Source: Cladophialophora immunda
Taxonomy: Eukaryota > Ascomycota > Eurotiomycetes > Chaetothyriales > Herpotrichiellaceae
Length of the DNA stretch: 64,000 bases
Direction: 5' to 3'
Assembly (NCBI RefSeq): GCF_000835495.1
Contig: NW_015622546.1
Coordinates: 1,366,883-1,430,882 of the forward strand
Shown here: in pieces, positions 12,737-25,400 of the stretch
Layout of the letters: each line of letters opens with the position of its first letter
Numbering within the stretch: the stretch's first letter is position 1
Notes under the pieces: generated by a model
The model's input: the letters and a program-made list of their open reading frames with translations, nothing else
Databases searched by the model: none
Told to the model about the DNA's origin: nothing
Position numbers and translations under genes: made by a program

Positions 12737-15399
12737 ATGGCCCATAAAGACACCCTCTTCCGCTCGGCGAGCATGTCCTTGACCCAGCTCTACATCTCCA
12801 ACGAAATCGGTCGCGAAGTCGTCTCTGCCCTGGGTGAAGTTGGCGTTGTCCAATTCCGCGATTTGAACGCTGAGACGACTGCCTTCCAACGCACCTTTAC
12901 CAAAGAGATCCGCCGACTAGACAATGTCGAACGCCAGTTCCGTTATTTCAAGGCGCAGATGGACAAATCTCAGATCGAGATGAAGAGCCATTGGGACTTC
13001 GACGAGAATATGCTTGCAGTCCCGCAGGCCAGTGAGATTGATGCCCTTGTGGAACGTGCAGAGAGCCTGGAACAACGTATCAGCAGCTTGAATGAAAGCT
13101 ATGAAACACTCAAGAAGAGGGAGGTCGAGTTGACCGAATGGCGATGGGTTCTTAAGGAGGCCGGAGGTTTCTTTGACAGAGCCCATGGACAAACAGAAGA
13201 TATCCGCGCAAGTCTTGATGAAGATGACGCGCCTTTGCTTCGGAATACAGAGGCTGAGGAAGGCAGAGCTAACGGCGATGCCACTCAACAACAGCAGCAG
13301 AGCTTTGCTGTCATGAACATTGGCTTTGTCTCTGGAGTCATCCCCCGTGAGCGACTCCCTGCATTTGAACGTATCCTGTGGAGAACCCTCCGTGGCAATC
13401 TGTACATGAATCAGTCTGAAATTCCAGAGCCCATCATCAACCCGGAGAACAACGAGGAGATACAGAAGAACGTCTTTGTGATCTTCGCTCACGGCAAGGA
13501 AATCATTGCGAAGATCAGAAAGATTTCAGAATCTCTGGGGGCAGACCTCTACAACGTCGATGAGAACAGTGATGTCCGCAGGGACCAGATTCACGAAGTC
13601 AACACCCGCCTCAGTGACCTTGCCAGTGTCCTCCGGAACACCAAAAACACCCTTGATGCGGAACTGAGTGCCATTGCCCGCTCTCTCGCTGCTTGGATGA
13701 TTGTCATCAAGAAAGAGAAGGCCGTCTACAATGCCTTGAACATGTGCTCTTACGATCAAGCTAGAAAGACCTTGATTGCGGAAGCTTGGTGCCCCACCAA
13801 TACTCTGCCGCAGATTCGACGCACCCTACAAGACGTCAACGATCAGGCTGGATTGTCGGTGCCAACCATTGTGAATCAGATCAAGACCAACAGGACTCCA
13901 CCTACTTACAACAAGACTAATAAGTTTACTGAAGGCTTTCAAACCATCATTAATGCCTATGGAACTGCCAAATACCAGGAAGTCAATCCTGGCCTTTACA
14001 CCATCGTTACGTTCCCGTTCCTGTTCGCTGTCATGTTCGGTGACTTTGGACACGGATGCTTGATGGCCATGGCCGCCGCGGCAATGATCTATTGGGAAAA
14101 GCCATTAGCTCGATCCAAGCAGGATGAACTGTTCGCGATGGCATTCTATGGTCGCTACATCATGTTGATGATGGGGATCTTCTCCATGTATACCGGTCTC
14201 ATCTATAACGATGTCTTTTCAAAAGGCTTTACTCCTTTCGCCTCCGCCTGGGAATTCCCTGAAGAGGGCCGTCCAGAAGTTACCGCTCATCTCAAGGGTA
14301 GTTATCGGTATCCATTCGGTTTGGATTGGGCATGGCACGGCTCCGAGAATGACTTGCTCTTCAGCAACAGTCTGAAAATGAAGCTGTCAATCCTCATGGG
14401 TTGGGCCCACATGACCTACGCTCTATGCTTCTCATATGTCAACGCCCGACACTTCAAATCTTGGGTCGATATCTGGGGTAATTTTGTGCCGGGGATGGTA
14501 TTCTTCCAAGCTATCTTCGGATACCTCTCTTTCTGCATCATTTACAAATGGTCCATCGACTGGCCGGCTGAAGGTCGGAACCCACCATCCCTGCTCAACA
14601 TGTTGATTCAGATGTTCCTGTCGCCCGGGAACGTAGAAGAAAGCGAACAGCTTTACTCAGGTCAAGCAGGCGTGCAAGTATTCCTGCTTTTGATTGCTGT
14701 CATCAATGTGCCTATTCTTCTGCTTTTCAAGCCTCTATGCCTGCGCTGGCAACACCAGAAGACGGCTGCTCAAGGATACCGCGGCATCGGCGACACCAGT
14801 CGCGTCACGCATGCAACAGATCTAGATGATGACGATGAGGAGAATGCCAACGCCAACGAACGGCGTATGAATGGCCGGCCGAGTGAGGATGATGACGAAG
14901 GTGCAATGATCACCGAAAATATCGGAGAGGAGGAAGAAGAAGAATTCGAGTTCTCAGAAGTCATGATCCATCAGACTATTCGTAAGTACCTCCCACTCTG
15001 CCTGTTTTCAACCCTTTTCGACGACAAACTCTGACGCGCTGGTGACCAGATACGATCGAGTTCTGTCTAAACTGCGTCTCCCATACCGCTTCGTATCTTC
15101 GACTCTGGGCCCTCTCTCTTGCTCATCAACAACTCTCGGTTGTGCTGTGGAATATGACACTGGGAAATGCTTTCGGGGTCTCTTCTGGCCCGGCACAGGT
15201 CATCATGGTCGTTGTCACCTTTTACTTCTGGTTTGTGTTAACTATTGCTGTCTTGTGTGTTATGGAAGGGACGAGTGCTATGTTGCACAGTCTCAGGTTG
15301 CACTGGGTAGAAGCGATGAGTAAACACTTCATTGGGGAGGGTGTGACATTTGAACCTTTCAGTTTCAAGTTGATGTTAGAAGAAGAACCAGTGGACTAA
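12737..15399 (+). CDS. vph1: V-type proton ATPase subunit a
   Basis: This is the 864-residue membrane subunit a of the vacuolar/endomembrane H+-ATPase, which forms the proton half-channels against the c-ring. Exons are 12737..14981 and 15050..15399, with a 68-bp intron. The N-terminal cytosolic half starts with [14 protein letters not shown] and contains paired coiled coils (about residues 50-150 and 290-350). The membrane half includes VMFGDFGHG and the essential arginine in [12 protein letters not shown] (about R766), equivalent to R735 of yeast Vph1. A strongly acidic loop (about residues 690-745) precedes the second exon. The ATG at 12737 is the first in frame; the open frame extends further upstream only through a non-ATG codon. 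Whether it is the vacuolar (Vph1) or Golgi (Stv1) type cannot be told; many filamentous fungi have a single copy. Confidence 0.95.
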
Positions 15400-15887
15400 G
15401 CGAGGAGATACATAGAGGAACCTTATGAAGGATATTGAAAGCAAGTATAGGGTGCAGATCACATCGAACAATAATCCATTCTTCCATCCACACTTCCAAT
15501 GATCCGGATGGTTCTCCTTTACCCCAGAGTTCCAGCATTCAAAAGAACACTCTTCTTGCTTAAAATTGTCCTACACACTGCCAACCACATCTAGAATCCG
15601 ATCATCCGACCTGCCCTTCCTTCGAAGATTCACAAGACTCTCTCAACTCCTTCTTGCTGCTCGTACCGATACTCAAACTAATCCCATGCGCTTCGTCCAA
15701 ATGTTCCGTTTCTAGACAAGGCTGGCAAGGCTGAAGGCCTCATCCGCTCCACCTTCCCTTCTGGGTCCGGTCAGTCTTGGCGCCAAATCTGCGTCCACAA
15801 TCAAAGCTGCTTGCCACCCCTCGCTTTTCGATATCACTGCTGCTACACATCAACCAATATTGCCAGTGACCAGAAGATCTTGACAAG
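15400..15887. promoter_or_regulatory. Promoter and leader of ubiquitin-L40 gene
   Basis: No protein gene is seen. The stretch is pyrimidine-rich (many CTTCC, TCCTT and CATCC runs), which is typical of highly expressed ribosomal protein promoters in filamentous fungi. The first, almost wholly non-coding exon of the downstream gene ends at 15888. The transcription start cannot be fixed from sequence. Confidence 0.5.
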
Positions 15888-16587
<700 letters not shown>

Positions 16588-17097
16588 TGGTCTGCGCACA
16601 GGGGAGTTGTGTATTTTTGGTGGGGTGGCCGGTTTCGCGCGAGATGGACTTCGGGCACAGCGGAAGTGTGGTGGTGAACGGTGCAGCAAGTGCGGGAGCA
16701 ACACCGCAAGAGTCTGTGGCTGTGCTTTTCGGAGTGATGCATGGTAGAAAAAATGCAGCAGCAGCTTCGTGAACACGGAAAGGTTGCCACGAGCTGGACA
16801 GGCTAGATATCGTCAATGCAGCTATTTTCAATGCATGTTAACTCCCATGCTCGGAGTCTATACGGATTGCTACGGCAGAGCCAGACAATAGTATGAAGAA
16901 GCCAATGTAATTTTGGCGGTGAACTCGAGTCTGGCGGACATTTTATCATCATTGATAGTCACTCTAACCCAGAGGAGTGACTCGTGCCCGTTTCCTGTGT
17001 CCTCTTGTTGATACATGTACCATTATAACCCACGTGGCCGTTAGCATGCCTTCCAAGTCCTTGATGACCGCCTCCAATGCCATGGAAAAAAGCAGGG
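16588..17097. other. Convergent intergenic region (ubi1 / Yip1-like)
   Basis: This region lies between two 3' ends and should hold both 3' UTRs. Open frames at 16494-16831 on either strand are shadows of GC-rich sequence without family resemblance. Confidence 0.5.
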
Positions 17098-18127
17098 CTA
17101 GAACAACATCTTGCTGTCATCATCCTTCGCCGGACTCTTGTGGCTGAAAAACAAGATCTTGATGGCGATGGCCAGGCCGGCATGCAGCAACACCACGGCC
17201 AGCAGCAAAACCTGACTGATCTTCTTCTCCGTCGCACTGATCACGGGATACAGGTTCTTGACCAAGAAGAACACGCTGACCGCATAGCCCAGCCCCACGA
17301 GGGCGTAGTTGAGTCCATTCAGTGGCGACCACGACACCAACGCCACGGCGATCCAGAATAGATTACTGTACCCGTAGAGCGCCCAGCATTCCACCAGCTC
17401 GAGAGACTGAGCACCGAACCAGCGGAGCGCCCCCCAGAGACCCAGGGGGATGAAGAGCGTATATCCGTAGATCAGGCCCGCGGCGCCGCTGAGCAGTTTA
17501 AAGTCATACTCGAAGTGCTTTTTCCCTTCCGTCGCCAGCTTGTGGCTTATCGTCCCCGTGAGGAACAGAATTACCACCACGGTCGTCGCGATCCAAAATG
17601 GGCCGTACAGGTCCGGGTTGCCGTCCATGATGTCGAGGAACGGGGGCGTGTTGGGGATGAAGGGGAGGATGGCGGAGCGACACCGATGCAGCACGGTGGA
17701 GGTGTCGACGTCGAAGAACTGCGCGTAGAAGGACAGCGACCAGAGCATGTGTTTCTGCGGCATGGACGAGGGGTCGTTGGGCAGGTTGGCTGGGTTGGTG
17801 GAGCTCGAGAGGAAGGGAGTGTCGGGCTGGACTTTGCGGCTCGAGGAACTCGACTCGAAGTCTACTCGGCGAGCCCCGCGAATTAGTACGCACTTCGACA
17901 GTGAATCCAAAAGTGTGATGCCGCGGGCGACGTACTTGATGAGTGGAATTCTAGGTCGTCGTCTTGGAGGTCGGTGTGGCCTAGGTCGCCCTGGTCGATG
18001 TCAGTTTCCCGCATGCTTCGAATCTGTGCGCCCTTTTCGGCCCACGGAGCGAGAAGACGACAGGGCGGAGAGCGAGCCATACTTCTGTGTCGACGTCGAC
18101 AACGACATCGTATCCTCTGTTTGCCAT
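17098..18127 (-). CDS. Yip1-domain Golgi membrane protein (YIPF1/2 type)
   Basis: This gene encodes a protein of about 287 residues with a cytosolic N-terminus and a five-helix Yip1 domain, of the kind that cycles through Golgi membranes with Ypt/Rab GTPases. Exons on the minus strand are 18127..18083, 17990..17936 and 17861..17098. Exon 1 gives MANRGYDVVVDVDTE; exon 2 gives GDLGHTDLQDDDLEFHSS; the second intron has a TACTAAT branch site just before its AG. The domain (about residues 120-275) includes DLYGPFWIATTVV, KLLSGAAGLIYGYTLFIPLGLW and YSNLFWIAVALVSW. The acidic DLQDDDLEF stretch before the domain is a usual feature of this subfamily. A shorter model starting inside exon 2 is possible but would lose the conserved N-terminus. 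Confidence 0.88.
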
Positions 18128-20026
18128 CTTGAGCGACGAGTGTTGGTGGGCGCCTGAGGACGTGGCTGGTGCTGAAAGTGGACGAAGTGCAAAACACGTT
18201 GCCTGTCCGAGTAGGCGATTTGGAGATGTTAGCCCATATTAAAAAGAACTGCTTGTAATTACTGCCCGCGGTGGTCCAAATTGGAGACCACAGTATCGTC
18301 ATTACAAACTGATTTAATCCCCCCGAAGAGGACATTGGTAGATGTAAGTGATGTATTGTCTCCCTGTTCTTATGCCTTGTTCATGCTGCTTCTATGAAGA
18401 GGATGCATATCATGACACCTTGAAGCACCCATATTAGGTGTCAACACGCATCCCGTCGAGTAGTTGCGATTCTCCATCGCACAACTTTGCAGCTTATGCC
18501 AGTGTTCTATTCGGTCCCTTTGTGAGGAATGTTTCAACAGTTGTAGATCCAGGCATCATCTTGTACCAGACTAGCCTCTGCACGAATTCGCTGACTTGTA
18601 GCACGTCGGCTAGAAGAGATGACCTCTGAGGCAGGAATCTCCTGCTGGCATGTCCCCGTACAATGTAATATTGAGGTATATTCGCTTCCAGGAAGCCCGC
18701 CAGTCGTGCTCGACTCGATTTGCTTCAGCCGAAATCCCGTCATGTCGAATGCAGTGTCAATAGTGCTTGCTTCAGTAGACTTGATACATCTTCACGTACC
18801 TGGTTTTCCTTGCTTCATCTTCCACGTCATGCCTGTCCAGAGAGCAGTAGCTGTACGTCAAGGAAGACACCTCCCACCTCGCCTTCTTCTTTTCTACCCT
18901 CCATGCATTTGACAGTTCTCTTCTTCTTCCTCCTTTCTTCTGTGTCCCCATCAACAGGTCTGATTGCTTCCACGCACTCTACCAGGTTTCTTTCCCTCAT
19001 GTCTTAAACTTGCCATCGCTTGCTCCTATTGTTCATAGGAGTGCTTTGTACCTTTCAACGAGAGCTTGTGCCCAGACGAGACAGGTAAGCCTTGGATGTT
19101 TCATCAGGCTTGAGAACCTCTGCTAACCGTGCGGAGGCTCATGATGTCTTCCAAGCCCGCCAAACGACGATCACTTCTGCCATCCTGTCGCGGCTGAAAG
19201 TCTGAAGTTAGATGTATCCAACTGGATATCATACTCGAAGCTCATCATTCTTCGGACATCGCTCGCTCTATGAGTGCCTGCAACTTTCCCTTCCATGTCA
19301 CAGCCTCAAGAAATCGCCTCACAGCCCTCAAGTACCCTCTCTCTGTCACTGCCCGCAGGCACTCATGCCCAATGATGAAGATTCCGTGTTTCAATCTGAA
19401 CTTTGGTGGGTCGGGGGGTCAGTCAAAAGAAGTGATGATGAGAGAAAAACGTATCCGAGGGCCGGAATTTATATTTCGTGGTCCCAGCAGCCTGCATTAC
19501 GTTTGTAATGCAAAAGGCTGACTGGGCCAAGACAACCTGGGATTCTGACTTTGGGTGCCGGTATGCCTCTTGCATACCGGCACCCACCCGGCACCTACCC
19601 AGCGACATCGGTCCGGATGGCTTTCGCTTGTTATTGGATGGCCAGAGAGGGAGTAAAGGGTTGCCAAAGGTATGTCCTCAACACACCAACGGACGTCACT
19701 TTTGCTGACTTCATCCCAGTCCACGTCGGCATGTAGCGCATATTGCAAGAATTGATAACAGAAGGTTGAGCGGCGTCAAGAATGGTTCAAGTGGGGTTGT
19801 GTGATGGTCATGCAGCAAGGGTGGATGGCGCAGTTGGCTGCAGCTTGGGTAAAGGATGGTTGTCTTCCGGTTCCAAGCATTTGACGCCTTAAATGGTAGA
19901 ACAATGCATCGAAGCAGATTTATTCCCTGGTTTATGGAAGAGCCTAACTTTTGGGCGCCAATCCGCTTTAGTCAGTGTAAGCTCGGATACATGCCTTTCT
20001 CCCGCGTATCGATCCGGTGGGACAGT
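18128..20026. other. Long intergenic region
   Basis: These 1.9 kb separate a minus-strand gene start from the next minus-strand gene end. Open frames such as 18438-18629, 18619-18912 and 19212-19508 overlap one another and lack domains, so none is called. The region holds the Yip1-gene promoter at its left end, the 3' UTR of the TBC gene at its right end, and a strong hairpin at 19552-19586. Confidence 0.45.
19552..19586. repeat. Perfect 15-bp inverted repeat (hairpin)
   Basis: The arms TGGGTGCCGGTATGC and GCATACCGGCACCCA are exact reverse complements around a 5-base CTCTT loop. The stem is GC-rich and lies in non-coding DNA about 440 bp beyond the stop of the TBC gene. It could be an RNA hairpin, the core of a short palindromic element, or a binding site. 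Nothing around it identifies a mobile element. Confidence 0.7.
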
Positions 20027-21404
20027 CTATCGAAGGGTCGAAAAGAACGTAGACGCCGTCGATAGCATGGACCACAAGATCCTGTCGTGGCCCGTCTTTC
20101 GCAACCAGATCGAGAAGACTCCCACCAAGATTACAGCAGTCATCGATGCGGCAGATTTCCTATATTTGTAAAGTAACAGTGCTCTCTTTCGCATCAGTTC
20201 ATGGCTGTCGAGTTGCTGGATCTGCTTCTGGCAAAAGGTCTTGGCCTCTTCCAAGCTCTGAGGCGGGGTGATGCAGCGTGATGTTTTGAGGACGCTGTAA
20301 CGGGATAGGCGCCACCAGATGAAGCCAGGCAGTTGTTGAGGCGGATGATGGCGAAACAAAGTCACAGCATCCTGGATCCGTGCATCAATGTCGAAAGTCT
20401 GGGGTAGCTTGGATATGACAAAGGTGAGGATATCGGACTGATCCGCGGGCATCTCGAGCAACTCCGATCGCCTCGATATTGTAACCGCCGCAAACAAATA
20501 GATGCTCATGATTGGCTCATGCGCAAGCAAGAAATCGTACAGCCTGGCAATGTCGCCATAGTCGTAAATATCGTGTGCAAACAGGGAATGGGTTGCCGAC
20601 AAGGCAAAGATATTCTCGGCCTGAGCAATGTGATTAGCCAGTTCGGGGTCGGCGGCCATCACAACAGCCGATACAAGCTCGAAATGTCTCGTCGCAGGTG
20701 TGATTGTCGGCAGCATGTAGTCGCGAAGGCGCAGCAGAGAGATTCGTGGAACAGCAGGCATAGCCTGATGTTTTCCCAACACAAGGAGGAGCACTTGTAC
20801 GACATCATGGTAACTCTGGAAATAAGAGAGGATTGGATAGCTCCTCAAAGTCGATACAATCAACTCGAAGAGTTCTCCCTTCTTTTGCTCGAGCGACTGT
20901 TCAGATTCATCTAGGTGCATTCAGACCAGTGTCACACTGTTGTCGGAGGGGGAGGTGGCGCAAACCTTTAGGGTAGTATACAAAGGCACGATCAACATCG
21001 AGTTGTACTTGATCCTCGTCCGGGTGACGAGGCAGCGATCTCCACTGGAGCTGATTTGAGTGCTCTGGCTGGGCCCGTGTTGTGCTTTCAGGTGTGCAAC
21101 CCAATAGAATTGGCCCTTCCAAGTTCATGCGTCAGTTCCAAGTGCCACGGGGTGTATCGAACTATTGGTGGACAAGGGGGGGCATACAAGCTTGCCGGCG
21201 CAATTCGTCGGTCAAAAGACCGCCAGTTGAGGTTGCAAGCTTGACCAGGGCGTCGAAGTCCCCCTGTCGACAAGCTTCCCGGATCGATTCGGGCTTTGCA
21301 GGACCTTCCTGGTCGGCTAGAGGGGCCTTTTCAGAAGAAGCCATGGAAGCTGTCAGTTGCTTCTGATTGACAGCTGCACCCACGGTGTCGGCGCCGCGAT
21401 GCAT
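20027..21404 (-). CDS. gyp8: Tail-anchored TBC-domain Rab GTPase-activating protein (Gyp8/TBC1D20-like)
   Basis: This gene encodes about 416 residues in three exons (21404..21188, 21115..20966, 20910..20027). The introns (72 and 55 bp) fall inside ELRRQA|W and YYPK|D, restoring the TBC motif R-x-x-x-W-P-x-L-L-G. The TBC domain spans about residues 60-290. The catalytic arginine finger is in LDVDRAF, and the glutamine finger is in YFQSYHD, where the usual Gly after Gln is Ser. A single hydrophobic segment near the C-terminus (AVILVGVFSIWL) fits an ER tail anchor, as in Gyp8 and TBC1D20, which inactivate Rab1/Ypt1 at ER-Golgi membranes. The start could be ATG 21404 or the in-frame ATG 21344 (MASSEKAP). 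The assignment to the Gyp8 branch rests on the short TBC domain plus tail anchor. Confidence 0.85.
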
Positions 21405-22484
21405 TGTGCCTTGTTTAGCTTGATCGGACGATCGCCATCTGCGTGTGTTGCGAACCGTGGGTTTTAAGCGACGGCGTGGGCGCAGACGGGCTAGTGCACG
21501 CCGCTCTTTGGGTCCAGATTGAAACAGGCCGACAGCAGACAATGGCCGTGTCACCTCCAGGCTGTCAAGAGGTGCATGGGGATGGAATTTGACGCGGGTG
21601 GTGGTTGATAATGTGACAGGTCGCACAAAGCGGCCGGTTTGACCCCTGTCAGATGTCAACTTTGTCCACACCCAGACCCAAGCAACCGTCCTTGGTTTTC
21701 ATCGCGACCAGGATTGTTCGGAGGAGGGGGGGCAAACGGAGAGTGTCAGGGCTCACAGGTCTCGTCAGCCGTCTTTGGGAAATTGGTGGGCGGTGTTGGA
21801 TGAATGCGTGAAGTGAGAATGAAGGTGAATCCCAGGTGGAGGAGGGCGATTGGAATGACAAGCAACCAAGAAGCTGCGGAGGTGGGGAAGGAAAAGCAGC
21901 GGCAGCGACCACTTCCAGGCTGCAGAATCTGCTGTCGTCTCCAAGCCCTGCATATTTGCTTGTGTTCGCCGACATCCTCCTCAAGGTCTCGAATGACAGG
22001 TTGATTTCACATCCAGCCGAACTGTTTGGACGCATCGCATGCAGACCCCCATGTTGGATGAACAGATGGCGATCCAGTCGGGCGCAAGGCCAGATTCGCT
22101 GCTGTCCTTCGACATCCTGAACCACCAACCCCGTATTCTGACCGCTGCATTTCTCTGTCCGCGCAAGATGTCTCTTTCTGGACACTCCTGATATTGTGAG
22201 AGAGAGAGAGGGTGAGAGGAAGAGGGAAGGACCCTACCAGATCCAAGTCAAGCCAGGGCGCGGGGGCGGTTCACACACAGAGAGAGAACCGCACATTACG
22301 GGGTATATCAACCTCAGCCTGTCGCCCTCGTTTCCCCTCGTCTCGCTTCTTCAGCCTCTTCTTTCAATAACTCATCCGAAAACCTGTCCTGCCTTCTCAT
22401 CACAATCACCATCTCGTTCTGTTCCACTCAAAATCTGCTTCTGTCTGTTCTCCCACTCCCGCCAGCCGTCGCCCGTCGTCTACG
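21405..22484. promoter_or_regulatory. Divergent promoter region (gyp8-like / CPSF-A-like)
   Basis: This 1.1-kb stretch lies between divergent start codons. It contains a purine-rich GA tract near 22196-22230 and pyrimidine-rich leader sequence from about 22320 to the ATG at 22485. Open frames on both strands (21649-22246, 22196-22534) are mutual shadows with no domain. Confidence 0.5.
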
Positions 22485-25400
22485 ATGGCCTCTGGGAGCC
22501 CCCATCAGCCGTGGGACCTGATCAGCGGGCATGATCCTCGCCGAGTTGCCATGCCAGATCAAGTTCCCAATCAAGATCGACTTGCCATTCAAGACCGAGT
22601 TGGCATTCTGTCAAGGACTCTCGGCTCGAGCTCCAGCATCAGATGGATCCTCCCTGCGCGTATTCGCTCGCCTTCAAACAACGACGTCGTCTTCGTTGGA
22701 CCAACCTTCGTCCAGCTCCACGAGTTCAAAGACAGTGGACAATTGGTTGTCGTGACCGCAAAGCTCGACTTTGGTACCACAATTACTGATGCCAAAATAA
22801 TCTCTGCCGAGTTGAAGTCTGTTCCAATTGTGGATGCCATACTGAAGCAAGAGCGGGACCAAGAGTTGTTCAGTATTCGCGGTCAACCTGTCGGTGATTC
22901 GGAGCCGCCACAGATCCTTGTCCTCATCACAAAAGACAATGAGTTGATCTACGTCTATGCACACAAGGACGCCGTTGGAGACGTCAAACTCGTCTTTGCA
23001 AAACGGCCCTTCCTAGGAGGTGTAGACCTGCCCTCAAGAGAGTGTCGAGACCTCGCTATTGATCCAGAGTATGCATAGTCAATGACCTCCATCTCAGATG
23101 CATTGCTCGCTAATTGATGTCTCAGATCCCGTGCCCTTGCCGTTGCTTCGCCTTCAGGCTACTTTGGACTCTTCAAACTACGTTGTGTGGATGAGATCAG
23201 GGCGGAGATTGATACCTGGGATCCTCTCGATCCCGCCTCATTCCGTCCCTCAGAAGAGGTATGTGTGACTGGCCTCACCGACGTGTGCCAGAACTAACCG
23301 TCACAGCAACGTTTCATCCAAGTGGCTGGCAAGATTTTGATGATGTCTTTCTTACGCAGCCCTGAGGGCGATCCCACAAAGGTCGTCCTGCTCCTGCTGG
23401 TTTACTCTGGAGATGCGGAGCCCGGAACGCATCAATACCTATATAAATGGGACACTCGCCAACCACTCCAGACAATCCAGCCAATGTCATGTAGTGGGCG
23501 CAAATTGAGAGAAGACCAGTTGCCCTTGATGCTGATCCCGTCAACGCGGGCTTTTTCGTACATTGTTGTCATGGCGGCTGGGATCAGCTACTACGAGAAT
23601 GTCCAATCATCTCAAATGAAGCGAGTCTACTGTCGATGCCTGGACAATATAAACACGAATCTGGAGTGGGTGCAATGGGTCAGACCTAGACGCCACAGCC
23701 AGTACCTCGAACGATGCGACGATATTGTCATTCTGCGAGAAGACGGACTCCTGAAGAACTTTCTAATCGACAAAACGTCCAGCACAAAGTTCAGCACCAA
23801 CAACACTATTGGCCATCTCGGTTTCAGCGTTGACACGGCATTCTGCATGCTCTCCGGCCCTCCCACCACAGGTGGTGATATCATCATAGTGGGTGGCAGC
23901 TTGACTGACGGAGGTGTCTTCCATGTATCCGCCCGAGGGTCGCCGGAACGCGTTCAGCGTATCGAAATACTTGCTCCACTGAATGATATCGCCCTTGGAC
24001 CTCCGATAGCCGTCGACTCTCAAGACCCTGCTATGTGGCAAGGCACGCCAGGGAGGCTCTATGCCTGTTCAGGTCCTTGTGATAGGTATGGTCAAGTGTC
24101 AGAAATTCGCTACGGCTTGGAAGCCCAAATTGGTTGGGAAATCTCATTCCCAGAGGCTGCTCTGTCTGAGCGGCTGTTCAGCTTGGAGATACCGGGTGCA
24201 AACGAACTGCTGCTGATGGTCTCTCATACAACGAACTCTTCGATGGTCGTGTTCGAGTTAGAAACTCAGGACGTCTCCCACACTAATACGGAGAGCCACC
24301 CCGGGTTTGATTTTGACCATCCCACGCTTGCTGCAACAGTTATCAATCGAGACACAGTTGTACAGGTGACTACCCATGGTGTGCACGCCATACTTATCGA
24401 GGCTGACAGAGAAGTTGAAGAATTGGGCCACCTCAGGTCACGCATCGCACATGCGGGCTTCTTCACCGGTGACCAAGCCATTGCCACCACCAGCCGTGTC
24501 AGTTCGGGTTATGAACTCCGTGTAATCGACACCGACACTTCAGAGGGCGGAGCACTTCGCTTTACATCCCGCCCGCCTGTGGCAATGAGATACATTCCCA
24601 ATGTGATTTGCTGCGTCCAGATACGCACCACGCAGCTAGTTCTGATCGGTACATCAACTGGAGAGATCTTAGGCTATACTGACACACTAGGGCTTGCCTT
24701 CGAATTTCGAGTCCAAGATCTCAGTGCGAAAGTCGAGAATGTCGCAGTGTCTTCCCTGGTCGCGCTAAAGCAGAACACCGCCGGCCCAATCCTGCTTTTG
24801 TGTGGCCTCCGTTCGGGCACTATTATGTGCTTGGAACTTAGGGTGGATGGTGAAGATGTCTCGAAAACAGGTATGAAACGCAGGTGTTTGACATACTTCC
24901 TCGGTCCTGACAACTTCATAGCCCTGAAATGTGATGACATCTACCGCGTTGGGGCAACTCCTGTACAGATTGTCGAGGAGAAGAGTCAGCCTGGCAGCCC
25001 GCAGGACCCATCTGCGCTCGTGCTTTGCGAATACATGCTTCACCGGATCACGCTCCATCCTAATTCTGCCGTAGTCGACTATACAATGTCTCCTTTGTGG
25101 GTGACAGATCGAACTAAAGTACGTCTCGTTTTGTCTATACTTGGTGCTACGCTAATATATGATTAGCCCTCACTCCGGCCGCTGATCAATGCAGTACACC
25201 GGATCCCGAAGCTTATGTCAGGAGATGAACAGCCTGGGGGCTTCCTAATGTGTGCTGTCGAAGAGGATTTGGTCTTCTGTTCCGTGATTGCTCAGGAACA
25301 CGGAATTGCAAGGCACCTGAACCTGAAAGGCATTCCCAAGCGTATAATCTACTCGAGGTTTCTTCAGAAGTTTGTGGTTGCCTTCTCTCGAGAGGGCGAT

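Noticed and set aside
18438..19748. Cluster of 60-98 aa frames on both strands
   Set aside because: They overlap each other, have no motif or splice support and no consistent codon bias.
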